From an uncultured Lachnospira sp. (lineage in GTDB: Bacteria > Bacillota > Clostridia > Lachnospirales > Lachnospiraceae), in the NCBI GenBank assembly GCA_910587485.1, contig CAJUKN010000003.1, forward strand, positions 117,103 to 181,102: a stretch of 64,000 nt of DNA, given 5' to 3'. The translations under genes were made by a program, and so were the position numbers. The notes under the pieces were generated by a model. The model searched no databases. It had not been told where the DNA came from and saw only the letters and a program-made list of their open reading frames with translations. Positions 23,647 to 32,488 of the stretch are shown here, in pieces; within the stretch, counting starts at the first letter, position 1, and every line of letters begins with the position of its first letter.

Positions 23647-26004
23647 ATGACATTAAAGGATTTACCAATAGGAAAGACTGCAATTATTGAAAAGGTTGGT
23701 GGTGAGGGTGCATTAAGACAACATTTTCTTGATATGGGACTAATACCAAAAGCAAAAGTGAAAATGGTAAAATATGCACCTTTAGGAGACCCTATTGAGA
23801 TATTAATACATGGATATGAACTTACATTGCGTCTTGCTGATGCAGATAAAATTGAAATAACAGAGTTTTGTGAGGAAACAGACGAGATTGTTAATATATA
23901 TGAAGCAAATAGCCGCAAAAAGAGTATAGAGCATCCAGGGCTTGGCGAAGGCGGCAAATATCATGCAAAAGAAGATGAACATCCATTGCCAGACAGTGTG
24001 ACATTGACATTTGCTCTAGCAGGCAATCAAAATTGTGGAAAGACTACACTGTTTAATCGATTGACAGGTGCAAATCAACATGTTGGTAATTTTCCGGGTG
24101 TTACTGTTGATAGAAAAGATGGTGTAATTAAGGGACATCCAAATACTTTGATAACGGATTTGCCAGGTATTTATTCAATGTCACCTTATAGTAGTGAAGA
24201 AATTGTGACAAGACAATATATTTTACAGGAACACCCAAGAGGCATTATTAACATCGTTGATGCTTCTAATATAGAACGCAATCTCTATCTTACAATGCAG
24301 CTTATGGAATTAGGTATTCCTATGGTAGTAGCGTTAAATATGATGGACGAGGTTCGCAAAAATGGCGGTTCGATTCTTATTAATGAGATGGAGCATATGT
24401 TAGGTGTTCCAGTCATTCCGATTTCAGCGGCAAAAAATGAAGGAATTGATGAGCTTATCGACCATGCAATTCATGTTGCAAAATATCAGGAAGCACCAAA
24501 GATAATGGATTTTTGTGATGCAGATGGAGACAAAAGTGCTATACATAGATGTATACATGGCATTATGCACTTGATAGAAGACCATGCGGCGATGGCTAAA
24601 ATTCCGATACGATTTGCAGCATCAAAGCTGGCTGAAAGTGATAAACGTGTCTTAGATAAGCTGAAGCTTGATGATAATGAGAGTGAAATGCTTGAACATA
24701 TTATTATTCAAATGGAAAAAGAAAGCGGACTTGACAGGGCTGCCGCTATAGCGGATATGCGCTTTTCTTTTATTAATAAAGTTTGTCAGGCAACCGTTAT
24801 AAAACCGAAAGAAAACAAAGAACATGTAAGAAGCAATAAGATTGATAAGATATTAACAGGAAAGTTTACAGCAATTCCAGCTTTTATAGGGATTATGGGC
24901 ATTGTGTTTTGGCTTACGTTTAATGTGATTGGAGCATGGCTTTCGGATGGTTTTGAAATGCTGATAGAATGGCTTACGGGTATGGCTGATAAAGCATTAG
25001 CTGCAATCAATGTAAATGAGGCTCTGCATTCGTTGATTATTGATGGTATTTTTAGCGGTGTTGGAAGTGTACTTAGTTTTTTACCTACTATTGTTACTCT
25101 GTTTTTGTTTTTATCGCTTTTAGAAGACAGCGGATATATGGCAAGAGTTGCGTTTTTTATGGATAAACTTTTAAGAAAGATTGGATTGTCTGGAAGAAGT
25201 ATTGTTCCTATGTTAATTGGATTTGGCTGTACTGTACCAGGTGTTATGGCAAGCAGAACATTATCTTCTGAGCGAGACCGAAAAATGACAATACTTTTAA
25301 CACCTTTTATGAGTTGTTCGGCAAAATTGCCAATTTATGGATTTTTTACAGCTGCTTTTTTCCCTAATTATGAGGTTCTTGTAATGATATTGCTGTATTT
25401 TGGTGGAATTGTTATGGGAATATTGGCGGCGCTTGTTATGAGAACAACATTGTTTAAAGGAGAACCCGTGCCATTTGTAATGGAGCTTCCCAATTATCGC
25501 TTGCCAGGTATTAAAAATGTTTTGCAGTTGTTGTGGGAAAAAGCAAAAGACTTTTTACAGAGAGCATTTACCGTTATATTTATAGCAACTATTATTATCT
25601 GGTTTTTGCAGACTTTTGACTTGCATTTTAATATGGTGGCTGATTCAAAAGACAGTATACTTGCGGCTGTGGCAGGTGTGGTTTCTCCGATATTTATACC
25701 ATTAGGATTTAGTGATTGGAGAATATCAACAGCTCTTATTTCAGGATTTATGGCAAAGGAGAGCGTTGTATCAACACTGTCAGTGTTAATGCCTATACAG
25801 GAAATGTCTGTTGTCTTATTAACACCTATCAGCGCTGCTTCTTTGCTTGTGTTTTGTCTGCTTTACACGCCTTGCATTGCCGCAGTAGCCGCAGTACGCA
25901 GAGAGTTAGGAAATAAGTGGGCAATAGCAGTTGTTTTTGGACAGTGTATTATTGCTTGGATAGCAGCATTTGTGGTAAAAGTTGTTTTGGGATTGTTTAT
26001 ATAA
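23647..26004 (+). CDS. feoB: Fused FeoA-FeoB ferrous iron transporter
   Basis: 785 residues. Residues 1-75 are a FeoA domain (MTLKDLPIGKTAIIEKVGG, MDMG-like DMGLIPKA, APLGDPIEI), a charged linker follows, then FeoB: G1 GNQNCGKT (Asn-Gln-Asn rather than NPN), G3 DLPG, G4 NMMD, G5 SAAKN and the membrane part with SGYMARVAFFMDK and GCTVPGVMASRTL. The first gate has Ser/Cys changes relative to feoB at 2184 (SCSAKLPIYG against PCGAKVPIIT). It lacks the acidic extracytoplasmic insert of that protein and no TTAG-N6-CTAA site precedes it, so the two transporters probably respond differently. The longer frame from 23614 translates the leader. Confidence 0.95.
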   Translation: MTLKDLPIGKTAIIEKVGGEGALRQHFLDMGLIPKAKVKMVKYAPLGDPIEILIHGYELTLRLADADKIEITEFCEETDEIVNIYEANSRKKSIEHPGLGEGGKYHAKEDEHPLPDSVTLTFALAGNQNCGKTTLFNRLTGANQHVGNFPGVTVDRKDGVIKGHPNTLITDLPGIYSMSPYSSEEIVTRQYILQEHPRGIINIVDASNIERNLYLTMQLMELGIPMVVALNMMDEVRKNGGSILINEMEHMLGVPVIPISAAKNEGIDELIDHAIHVAKYQEAPKIMDFCDADGDKSAIHRCIHGIMHLIEDHAAMAKIPIRFAASKLAESDKRVLDKLKLDDNESEMLEHIIIQMEKESGLDRAAAIADMRFSFINKVCQATVIKPKENKEHVRSNKIDKILTGKFTAIPAFIGIMGIVFWLTFNVIGAWLSDGFEMLIEWLTGMADKALAAINVNEALHSLIIDGIFSGVGSVLSFLPTIVTLFLFLSLLEDSGYMARVAFFMDKLLRKIGLSGRSIVPMLIGFGCTVPGVMASRTLSSERDRKMTILLTPFMSCSAKLPIYGFFTAAFFPNYEVLVMILLYFGGIVMGILAALVMRTTLFKGEPVPFVMELPNYRLPGIKNVLQLLWEKAKDFLQRAFTVIFIATIIIWFLQTFDLHFNMVADSKDSILAAVAGVVSPIFIPLGFSDWRISTALISGFMAKESVVSTLSVLMPIQEMSVVLLTPISAASLLVFCLLYTPCIAAVAAVRRELGNKWAIAVVFGQCIIAWIAAFVVKVVLGLFI

Positions 26005-26185
26005 TGGGAGATATTTCAAAAGTTGAAAAATTAATTTATTGAGTTGTTGTATTAAGGAAATTAAACACAATATATTGTAAAGTGCAATATAATATTAAAT
26101 AATATCTTGTATATTTAGTTTTTTATGTGATAGCTTCATAAAATGCTATTAGGTAAAAATGTGTTGCAAGTAATTTTATATTTAT

Positions 26186-26226
26186 CAAAAAAATCAGGAT
26201 TGCCAAAATGACCATCCTGATTTTTT
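26186..26226. terminator. Bidirectional terminator
   Basis: AAAAAATCAGGAT pairs with ATCCTGATTTTTT around a 13-base loop, between convergent feoAB and the 26293 gene. A-run on one side and T-run on the other suit both directions. Confidence 0.88.
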
Positions 26227-26292
26227 GATTGATTTCAAAACCATTATTTATATTATGGTTTTTATAGCAACAACATAGTGCTTTGCTACGTA

Positions 26293-26730
26293 TTAAAAAC
26301 CACCCTGTACATTGACAGCGCTGTGACATCTAGGACTACATCTTGTGCATTCAAGTCCTTTTGTTGTAGCTTCGTCAATAGATTTTACCCATACCTTAAA
26401 ACCGCCAGCATTATCACCAGAACCATATCCATTACCATGATTTTCTCTTGTCACAGTAACTTTATTGCCTGCAACAATACAATTCCAATTATTTTCACTG
26501 TATGCTTCTTTAATGACATTATTAAATGTCATCTCAATTGTAACGGCAGTGTATATATGTTGTACAGCAGAAGTATGTGTTGCCTCCATCTGAAATACAT
26601 GATGAGAACCATTCCAATTCTGTACAGAACGAGCTTCTGCAGTCCAGCAATTACTATCGCCGCTAGCCATATAAACACCTTCAGAAACACTGTCTGTCAT
26701 AACAAATAAAGGTTTCTTATAATCCTTCAT
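26293..26730 (-). CDS. Uncharacterised protein with EGVYMASGD motif and C-terminal Cys cluster
   Basis: 145 residues. It starts MKDYKKPLFVMTDSVSEGVY, followed by MASGD, which recalls an uncharacterised Firmicutes group with an EGVYxASGD segment after a short charged start. The central part is predicted beta-rich (SVQNWNGSHHVFQMEA, AVTIEMTFNN, NKVTVTREN) and could be a small sandwich fold; the end has CTRCSPRCH. There is no classical signal peptide. AAAGGA lies nine bases before ATG. No modifying enzyme or exporter lies next to it. I do not know its function. Confidence 0.75.
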   Translation of the reverse strand: MKDYKKPLFVMTDSVSEGVYMASGDSNCWTAEARSVQNWNGSHHVFQMEATHTSAVQHIYTAVTIEMTFNNVIKEAYSENNWNCIVAGNKVTVTRENHGNGYGSGDNAGGFKVWVKSIDEATTKGLECTRCSPRCHSAVNVQGGF

Positions 26731-26990
26731 AGCTACAAATCCTTTCTTTAATAATATAAAAACATGTTGTGATTTTTCATAATAGCAATTAAAACATTAC
26801 GAAGCCAATACTATTATGAATATAATAAAGTATATTAAACTACGTACAGAAACTAGTATAAATTAATTTTAAATGTTTGATATGGTTAAGTCAATAGGTT
26901 TAAAGTTTTTTTTTAACAATATATTAATATAATTTAATATTAATTTTAAATATTTTTATTGACTCATATAATATTTATAAAATAAAGATA

Positions 26991-27044
26991 ATTGTCAACT
27001 TATATTAAAAACAAGTTGACAATAATAAGTATTCATTGTAAAAT
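26991..27044 (+). promoter_or_regulatory. bioY promoter with BirA (biotin repressor) operator
   Basis: ATTGTCAAC (26991-26999), 15 bases, GTTGACAAT (27015-27023): an inverted repeat with the arms and spacing of Firmicute BirA boxes. The right arm contains TTGACA (27016-27021), which with TAAAAT (27039-27044) and a 17-base spacer makes the promoter. Biotin-loaded BirA would block the polymerase here; birA itself is outside the window. Confidence 0.82.
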
Positions 27045-27150
27045 CTACTTGGTAAAAATAGTATTGTGATATAAAGAATAATAGATATTAAGTAAATCTT
27101 TATATAATAATACACAATAAAAAAACATAAAGAAGAAAGGAAGATTGTTT

Positions 27151-27753
27151 ATGGTAGGTGATCATGTTAATACGTCAAAAAATTTAATAGACAGAGAGGA
27201 AGAAAAAGGCAGAATAAAAACGGCAACATTAGCTTTAATTGGTTTAATGGCAGCGATTACATGTATTATGGGTCCGTTATCCATACCATTGCCATTTAAT
27301 CTAGTGCCAATTTCTTTAACCAATCTGGCAATCTATTTTACAATGTACATATTAGGAATGAAAAAAGGAACAATAAGTTATTGTATATATTTGTTGATAG
27401 GTTTGGTAGGATTGCCAGTATTTTCAGCATTTACAGGAGGACCCGGAAAGTTATTAGGACCAACTGGCGGATATTTAATTGGATTTATATTTTTGGCATT
27501 GATAAGTGGCTTTTTTATTGATAAATGGAGCAATAATATGTTCTTATGTATGGTGGGCATGATAATTGGAACGATAGTATGTTATATGTTTGGTACAATA
27601 TGGCTTGCTTATCAGGCACATATGAATTTTGTAGCTGCTCTTTGGGCAGGTGTTATTCCATTTATTCCCGGTGACTTAATTAAGATGATAATGGCGATGT
27701 TGCTTGGACCTCAAATAAGAAATCGTTTGAAAAAAGCAGGAGTAATAGGATAG
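27151..27753 (+). CDS. bioY: Biotin transporter substrate-binding component BioY
   Basis: 200 residues, six membrane helices. BioY is the S component of an ECF transporter that takes up biotin. Family features: GPLSIPLPFNLVPISLTNLAIY, the GGPGKLLGPTGGYLIGF stretch and PGDLIKMIMA at the end. The start is ATG 27151 after AAAGGAAG; TTG 27145 is in frame. There is no ATPase or EcfT beside it, so it probably uses shared modules such as the EcfAA'T set at 61018-63668. BirA control is supported by the operator upstream. Confidence 0.95.
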   Translation: MVGDHVNTSKNLIDREEEKGRIKTATLALIGLMAAITCIMGPLSIPLPFNLVPISLTNLAIYFTMYILGMKKGTISYCIYLLIGLVGLPVFSAFTGGPGKLLGPTGGYLIGFIFLALISGFFIDKWSNNMFLCMVGMIIGTIVCYMFGTIWLAYQAHMNFVAALWAGVIPFIPGDLIKMIMAMLLGPQIRNRLKKAGVIG

Positions 27754-27778
27754 AAAAATAATAATATATATTTGAAAT

Positions 27779-27812
27779 AAGACTATCTCACAAAGTGTGA
27801 TAGTCTTGTTGA
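27779..27812 (+). terminator. bioY terminator
   Basis: AAGACTATC pairs with GATAGTCTT around TCACAAAGTGT, followed by a moderately T-rich tail. Confidence 0.7.
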
Positions 27813-27873
27813 TTTGTTGTTGTAAAAAATATAAATAAATATGTATTTATATTTATTTATTTTTGTTATAATA

Positions 27874-28137
27874 TTAATTTAATATTTTTGATAAAATCTT
27901 TCGATTTTCTTCATTTACAACATGAGCAGTATTTTTAATAATTTATTTTTAAAATTTTACATTCTATTGCTGAAATCTAAATATTATATTTTGAATACTA
28001 AACATTACTTTTGGTACTTTATGGGATATACCAATTAAAACTAATGATTTTACTTTGTCAGGAAAATCTAAAACATAATTTAATGCTAGTATACCACCTA
28101 ACGAAATACCACATAAATTAAAATTTTTTTTCATCAT
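27874..28137 (-). pseudogene. Alpha/beta-hydrolase remnant
   Basis: The minus strand reads KKNFNLCGISLGGILALNYV, then LDFPDKVKSLVLIGISHKVP and QNIIFRF before a stop at 27964. GISLGG is the nucleophile elbow of an alpha/beta hydrolase (Ser nucleophile). Past a short frame-broken stretch the frame resumes with AHVVNEENRKILSKILN and a stop at 27874, which is the conserved C-terminal end with the catalytic His. The N-terminal ~80 residues and the middle of the protein are deleted. GGAGG three bases before the ATG pair at 28137 survives, so a short peptide could still be made. Confidence 0.75.
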
Positions 28138-28230
28138 AAACCTCCACTTTAACCTCCAATTTGTCCTTTCTTCTATCAAACATTATTATAGAGAACGGTT
28201 ATAAAAAATGCAATGAAGTAACAATGAGAT

Positions 28231-28270
28231 GATGAGCAAGTAGTAAAATAGATTGCAAATATCCGTTTGT
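28231..28270 (-). repeat. Palindromic intergenic repeat, partial copy G
   Basis: GATGAGCAAGTAGTAAAATA then GATTGCAAATATCCGTTTG, a degenerate end of the family (compare copies B and F). It lies in the 280-base gap between the pseudogene and the next gene; nothing else is recognisable there beyond A+T-rich promoter-like sequence. Confidence 0.5.
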
Positions 28271-28418
28271 TTTTTTTGTTCCATATAAAAAATTACTCAG
28301 AAAATAAAATTTACGTTAATTTTATGGCAATATTTAACAAAATGTAGTAAAATACAATTAAATTTAATTATAAAAGAAAAAAGCTTTATAGATATTGCTT
28401 TAGAAATGGAGGATTACA

Positions 28419-28709
28419 ATGAGGTGTTCAAGAACTGAGCTTGAGGCAGATGTGCAAAAATATGAATTAAATAAAAATTTAGAAGATGGATTTGAGCGTT
28501 GGTCTGATGTGGTAACAAAAGGCTGGATAGTCACTGATTTTTTGGTTAAAGTGAAACGTGAAGATGGAAGTATTGTTTGTCCATATATCAAACATAGAAG
28601 GGGACGTACATTTATAGCTGAAGGAGATTACATTATCATAGAAGATGATGGAACAAAACATGTGTGTGGAGCAGATAAGATTTTTCAGCGTTACAAAAGA
28701 TGTGAATAA
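28419..28709 (+). CDS. Hypothetical protein
   Basis: 96 residues, soluble, mixed charge; GGAGG lies seven bases before ATG. A hydrophilic helical start (RCSRTELEADVQKYELNKN) leads into a likely beta-rich domain: WIVTDFLVKVKREDGSIVCP, HRRGRTFIAEGDYIIIEDDG and KHVCGADKIFQRYKR. No family recognised. Two isolated cysteines besides C3 do not form a clear metal site. A terminator follows. Confidence 0.75.
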   Translation: MRCSRTELEADVQKYELNKNLEDGFERWSDVVTKGWIVTDFLVKVKREDGSIVCPYIKHRRGRTFIAEGDYIIIEDDGTKHVCGADKIFQRYKRCE

Positions 28710-28716
28710 TAATGAT

Positions 28717-28749
28717 AATGCGCGGGCTTTTAGTTCGTGCATTGTTTTT
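28717..28749 (+). terminator. Rho-independent terminator
   Basis: AATGCGCG pairs with CGTGCATT around GGCTTTTAGTT, followed by GTTTTT, just after the 96-residue gene. Confidence 0.7.
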
Positions 28750-28765
28750 GAAATAGGAGATTAAT

Positions 28766-29509
28766 ATGATTTACAAACAAACACATATAATAGGAATTGA
28801 AGAAATTGATAGTCACTGTAAGGCAACCAATAGAGCATTATTAGTTGCTATGGAAAATATAGCCTGCGCATATTCTGCGAATGTAGGGTATGGGGCAAGA
28901 GATATTGAGACAAAAAAACGTGCATGGATATTATTACAATGGAAAATTCAGGTTTTAAAAAGACCATTTTATAATGAAAAAATTGAAGTTATAACATGGT
29001 CAAGAAGTGTGGACAAGTTGTTTGCATATCGTGATTATGAGATTCGTTATGAAAATGGTGAATTGTTGGCAATTGGCACATCAAAATGGCTTCTTATGGA
29101 TACAGAGCGAAAAAGAGCTGTAAGAATCACACAAGATGTTATGGAACTGTATGAAAATGAAAATAAATCAGTATTTGAAAAAAATGAAGATAAAATTCAA
29201 TATGATGAGGAAGAATTAAAAACGGCTAAGAGCCAATCATATACATTGCTTAGAAGAGATTTTGATATGCATGGTCATATGCACAATATTAATTATTTAG
29301 ATATGGTATATGAAATTTTGCCTCAAAATGTATATGATACAGTTGATTTTAGGACAATTCATATAGAATATAAAAAACAAATTCTTCCAAGTACAGTTAT
29401 TGATTGCAAATATTATAAGAAAGATTTTACACATTATGTTATAGTGACAAGTAACGAGGGGATACATTCCATTATTGCTTTGACGCAGGCGGATGATTTA
29501 CAGTCATAG
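28766..29509 (+). CDS. Acyl-ACP thioesterase
   Basis: 247 residues, double hotdog fold. It releases fatty acids from acyl carrier protein. The N-terminal hotdog has LLQWKIQVLKRPFYNEKIEV with WSRSVDKLFAYRDYEI; the second starts around RRDFDMHGHMHNINYLDMVY, with the conserved Asp/Asn/His region of the bacterial FatA-like family. AGGAG precedes ATG. Lactate dehydrogenase lies about 100 bases downstream, perhaps in the same transcript; there is no known link. Confidence 0.92.
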   Translation: MIYKQTHIIGIEEIDSHCKATNRALLVAMENIACAYSANVGYGARDIETKKRAWILLQWKIQVLKRPFYNEKIEVITWSRSVDKLFAYRDYEIRYENGELLAIGTSKWLLMDTERKRAVRITQDVMELYENENKSVFEKNEDKIQYDEEELKTAKSQSYTLLRRDFDMHGHMHNINYLDMVYEILPQNVYDTVDFRTIHIEYKKQILPSTVIDCKYYKKDFTHYVIVTSNEGIHSIIALTQADDLQS

Positions 29510-29607
29510 CCTAGCAGTTACAAGGATTTCTGCATATTTGACTTTTATTATGACAATACTATATATACAAGATTTAACATAAAATTGATGAAAGATTGGA
29601 GATATGT

Positions 29608-30561
29608 ATGGTAAAGTCAAATGTAAATTTAAGAAAAGTTGCAGTAATTGGTTGTGGATTTGTAGGTTCAGCATCAGCGTTTGCATTGATGCAAAGCGGG
29701 TTATTTTCAGAGATGGTATTGCTTGATTCAGATGCTGACAAAGCAGAAGGAGAAGCACTTGATATCAGTCATGGAACACCATTTGCAAGACCAATGAAAA
29801 TATATGCAGGAAGTTATGATGATATCGTAGATGCAGCTATCATAGTGGTGACAGCAGGTGCAAATCAAAAGCCCGGTGAGACGAGACTGGATTTGGTTAA
29901 AAAAAATGTGGAGATATTTAAAAATATTATTCCACAGATAAGTCAAAGAGAATGTCATGGGATTATTTTGGTAGTATCAAATCCTGTTGATATATTGACT
30001 TATACTGCCCTTAAAATTAGTGGATTTCCTTCAAATCGTGTTATTGGTTCAGGAACAGTGCTTGATACAGGACGTATGAAGGAAATTTTAGGAAAGATGT
30101 TAAAAGTAGATAGCAGAAGTATTCACGCATTTATTATAGGTGAACATGGAGATAGTGAAATTGCTGCTATAAGCAGTGCAAATGTATCAGGAACACCACT
30201 TGATGATTTTTGTAAATCGCATGCAGGAGGAGAAATAAAAGATTTAGACAAGATTGCTGAGGAAGTAAAAAACAGTGCGTATGAGATTATTGAAAGAAAG
30301 CATGCGACATATTATGGTATTGCAATGTCTGTAAAGAGAATATGTGAGGCAATTGTAAGAGATGAAAAGTCAATTTTGCCAATTTCTTCTATTATGGAAG
30401 GGGAATATGGCATTGAAAATGTTGCATTGTCTATGCCTGCTATTGTCGGAAAAGATGGTATGGAGAGTAAAATTCCTATCGCTTTAAATTATGATGAGCT
30501 TAATAAATTACAAGAATCAGCAAAAACATTAAAGCAAGTTATTCAAAATAATGAATTATAA
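29608..30561 (+). CDS. ldh: L-lactate dehydrogenase
   Basis: 317 residues. Reduces pyruvate to L-lactate with NADH. The Rossmann motif is GCGFVGSASAF, the mobile-loop substrate region NQKPGETRLDL, then SNPVDILTY, GTVLDTGRM and the catalytic His in GEHGDSEIA. The Gln in NQKPGE distinguishes it from malate dehydrogenases, which have Arg there. ATG 29608 has TTGGAG nearby; the TTG at 29596 is a weaker choice. Confidence 0.95.
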   Translation: MVKSNVNLRKVAVIGCGFVGSASAFALMQSGLFSEMVLLDSDADKAEGEALDISHGTPFARPMKIYAGSYDDIVDAAIIVVTAGANQKPGETRLDLVKKNVEIFKNIIPQISQRECHGIILVVSNPVDILTYTALKISGFPSNRVIGSGTVLDTGRMKEILGKMLKVDSRSIHAFIIGEHGDSEIAAISSANVSGTPLDDFCKSHAGGEIKDLDKIAEEVKNSAYEIIERKHATYYGIAMSVKRICEAIVRDEKSILPISSIMEGEYGIENVALSMPAIVGKDGMESKIPIALNYDELNKLQESAKTLKQVIQNNEL

Positions 30562-30591
30562 AACGTATTTTATATTATTAAAAAATAATTT

Positions 30592-30709
30592 CTGCAAGTA
30601 ATAACCTAAGCAAATGTGCTTGTATGGATATTTGGCAACTGTTATGAAGGTCAAATATTTCGCAAGTTGAGGCGGATATTTGACTTCAAAAAGTTGCTTG
30701 TAGTTTTTT
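30592..30709 (+). promoter_or_regulatory. Structured leader or terminator before ABC exporter
   Basis: CTGCAAGTAA (30592-30601) pairs with TTGCTTGTAG and the inner AGGTCAAATATTTCGC pairs with GCGGATATTTGACTT. A T6 run follows, 30 bases before the exporter start. It may be an intrinsic terminator of ldh or an attenuator for the exporter. GCGGATATTTGACTT resembles the end of the palindromic repeat family. Confidence 0.5.
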
Positions 30710-30738
30710 ACACAATAAGAGAAAGGATTTAATAAATT

Positions 30739-32487
30739 ATGAAACGGATACTAATGTATTTAAGAAGGTATCGTAAAGAATGTGTACTAGCACCATTGTT
30801 TAAAATGTTAGAAGCTACATTTGAATTATTTGTGCCATTAGTGGTATCATCAATTATTGATATTGGTATAGCTGGGCAGGATAAGGGTTATATTTTTAAA
30901 ATGTGTATGATGTTGATATTGCTTGCAATTATTGGACTTGTTTGTTCAATTACAGCGCAATATTTTGCTGCTAAAGCGGCAGTAGGCTGTGCAACAGGTT
31001 TAAGACATCATTTATTTAGTCATATTCAAAGTTTATCGTTTTCAGAGTTAGATACAGTAGGAACATCAACCTTAATTACGCGAATGACAAGTGATGTCAA
31101 TCAGGTGCAAAATGGTGTTAATCTTGTTTTGAGATTGTTTTTGCGTTCACCTTTTATTGTGTTTGGTGCAATGATTATGGCTTTTACTATAGATGTTCAA
31201 GCAGCATTAGTATTTGTGGCAGCTATTCCAATACTTGCAATCATTGTATTTGGGATTATGTTTATTACAAGACCTATGTATAAAAAAGTACAGTCTGGAC
31301 TTGATAAGATACTTGGAATAACAAGGGAAAATCTTGTTGGCGTAAGAGTGATAAGAGCGTTTAATAAAGAAAATGAAGAGGTAAGACGTTTTAAACAGTC
31401 CAATGAACAATTAAATCATTTGCAAAAGTTTGTTGGCAAGATATCAGGTTTAATGAATCCATTGACTTATGTTGTGGTAAATGTGTCTATTATTATATTA
31501 ATTTGGATTGGAGCTATTCGTGTCAATGCAGGAACATTATCAACAGGTCAAGTGATTGCTTTATACAACTATATGTCTCAGATATTAGTGGAACTTATTA
31601 AATTAGCAAACCTTATTATCAGTGTAACAAAGGCATTGGCATGTGCTAATCGAATTGATGAAATATTTTGTGTTCAGTCTGAGATGGTTGATGGAAAAAT
31701 TGATATTAAAAAGCAAAAAGAACAGAAAAACTCTAATGTGCAAACGCCTATTATTGAGTTTAAAAATGTTTCATTGAAATATAAAGGTGGTGGAGAAGAA
31801 GCTATTTCATATATTAACTTTAAAGTCAACAGAGGTGAAACAGTAGGTGTTATTGGAGGAACAGGCTCAGGTAAATCTTCGCTTATAGGATTAATTCCAC
31901 GTTTTTATGATGCTACAAAGGGTGAAGTTCTTATTGATGGAGTAAATGTTAAAGAATATACACAAGAATCCATACGGTCAAAAGTTGCAGTAGTTATGCA
32001 AAAAGCCTTGTTATTTAAAGGAACCATTCGAGATAATGTAAAATGGGGGAAGCAAGATGCTACGGATGAAGAAGTGATGAAGGCTTTGGAGATATCTCAA
32101 GCGAAAGAATTTGTAGAGAAAAAGGATGGAGTACTGGATGCTTTTGTAGACCAAGCAGGAAAAAATCTTTCAGGAGGACAAAGGCAAAGACTTACTATTG
32201 CTAGAGCAGTTGTGGGGCAGCCAGATATTTTAATCCTTGATGACAGTTCTTCTGCATTAGACTTTGCGACCGATGCAGCACTTAGAAATTCAATAAGAAA
32301 TATGACGCCTTCGCCAACATTGTTTATTGTTTCTCAAAGAGCCGCATCGATGATGCATGCTGATAAGATTATTGTATTGGACGATGGCATAATAACAGGT
32401 ATTGGTACGCATAAAGAACTCCTTGCAAGTTGTGAAGTGTATCAAGAGATATATCATTCACAATTTAAGACAAAGGAGGAAAAATAA
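30739..32487 (+). CDS. Heterodimeric ABC exporter subunit 1 (degenerate NBD)
   Basis: 582 residues: six-helix type IV exporter domain (to ~320), then nucleotide-binding domain with Walker A GGTGSGKSS and signature LSGGQRQR. Its Walker B is ILILDDSSSALD, with Asp at the catalytic Glu position, and the H-loop reads VSQR (Gln for His), so this site is degenerate as expected for an asymmetric heterodimer (BmrCD/TmrAB style). The next gene, one base past the stop, gives the competent half. GAAAGGA precedes ATG. Substrate is unknown; drugs, lipids or peptides are usual. Confidence 0.93.
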   Translation: MKRILMYLRRYRKECVLAPLFKMLEATFELFVPLVVSSIIDIGIAGQDKGYIFKMCMMLILLAIIGLVCSITAQYFAAKAAVGCATGLRHHLFSHIQSLSFSELDTVGTSTLITRMTSDVNQVQNGVNLVLRLFLRSPFIVFGAMIMAFTIDVQAALVFVAAIPILAIIVFGIMFITRPMYKKVQSGLDKILGITRENLVGVRVIRAFNKENEEVRRFKQSNEQLNHLQKFVGKISGLMNPLTYVVVNVSIIILIWIGAIRVNAGTLSTGQVIALYNYMSQILVELIKLANLIISVTKALACANRIDEIFCVQSEMVDGKIDIKKQKEQKNSNVQTPIIEFKNVSLKYKGGGEEAISYINFKVNRGETVGVIGGTGSGKSSLIGLIPRFYDATKGEVLIDGVNVKEYTQESIRSKVAVVMQKALLFKGTIRDNVKWGKQDATDEEVMKALEISQAKEFVEKKDGVLDAFVDQAGKNLSGGQRQRLTIARAVVGQPDILILDDSSSALDFATDAALRNSIRNMTPSPTLFIVSQRAASMMHADKIIVLDDGIITGIGTHKELLASCEVYQEIYHSQFKTKEEK

Positions 32488-32488
32488 C

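Noticed and set aside
26278..26709. Plus-strand frame opposite the EGVYMASGD gene
   Set aside because: No RBS and no recognisable domain; the minus-strand gene has both a good RBS and coherent composition.
26293..26730. Ribosomally made peptide precursor (RiPP) cluster
   Set aside because: Leader-like start and Cys-rich tail tempted this, but there is no modifying enzyme, protease or exporter beside it and the body is too long and beta-rich.
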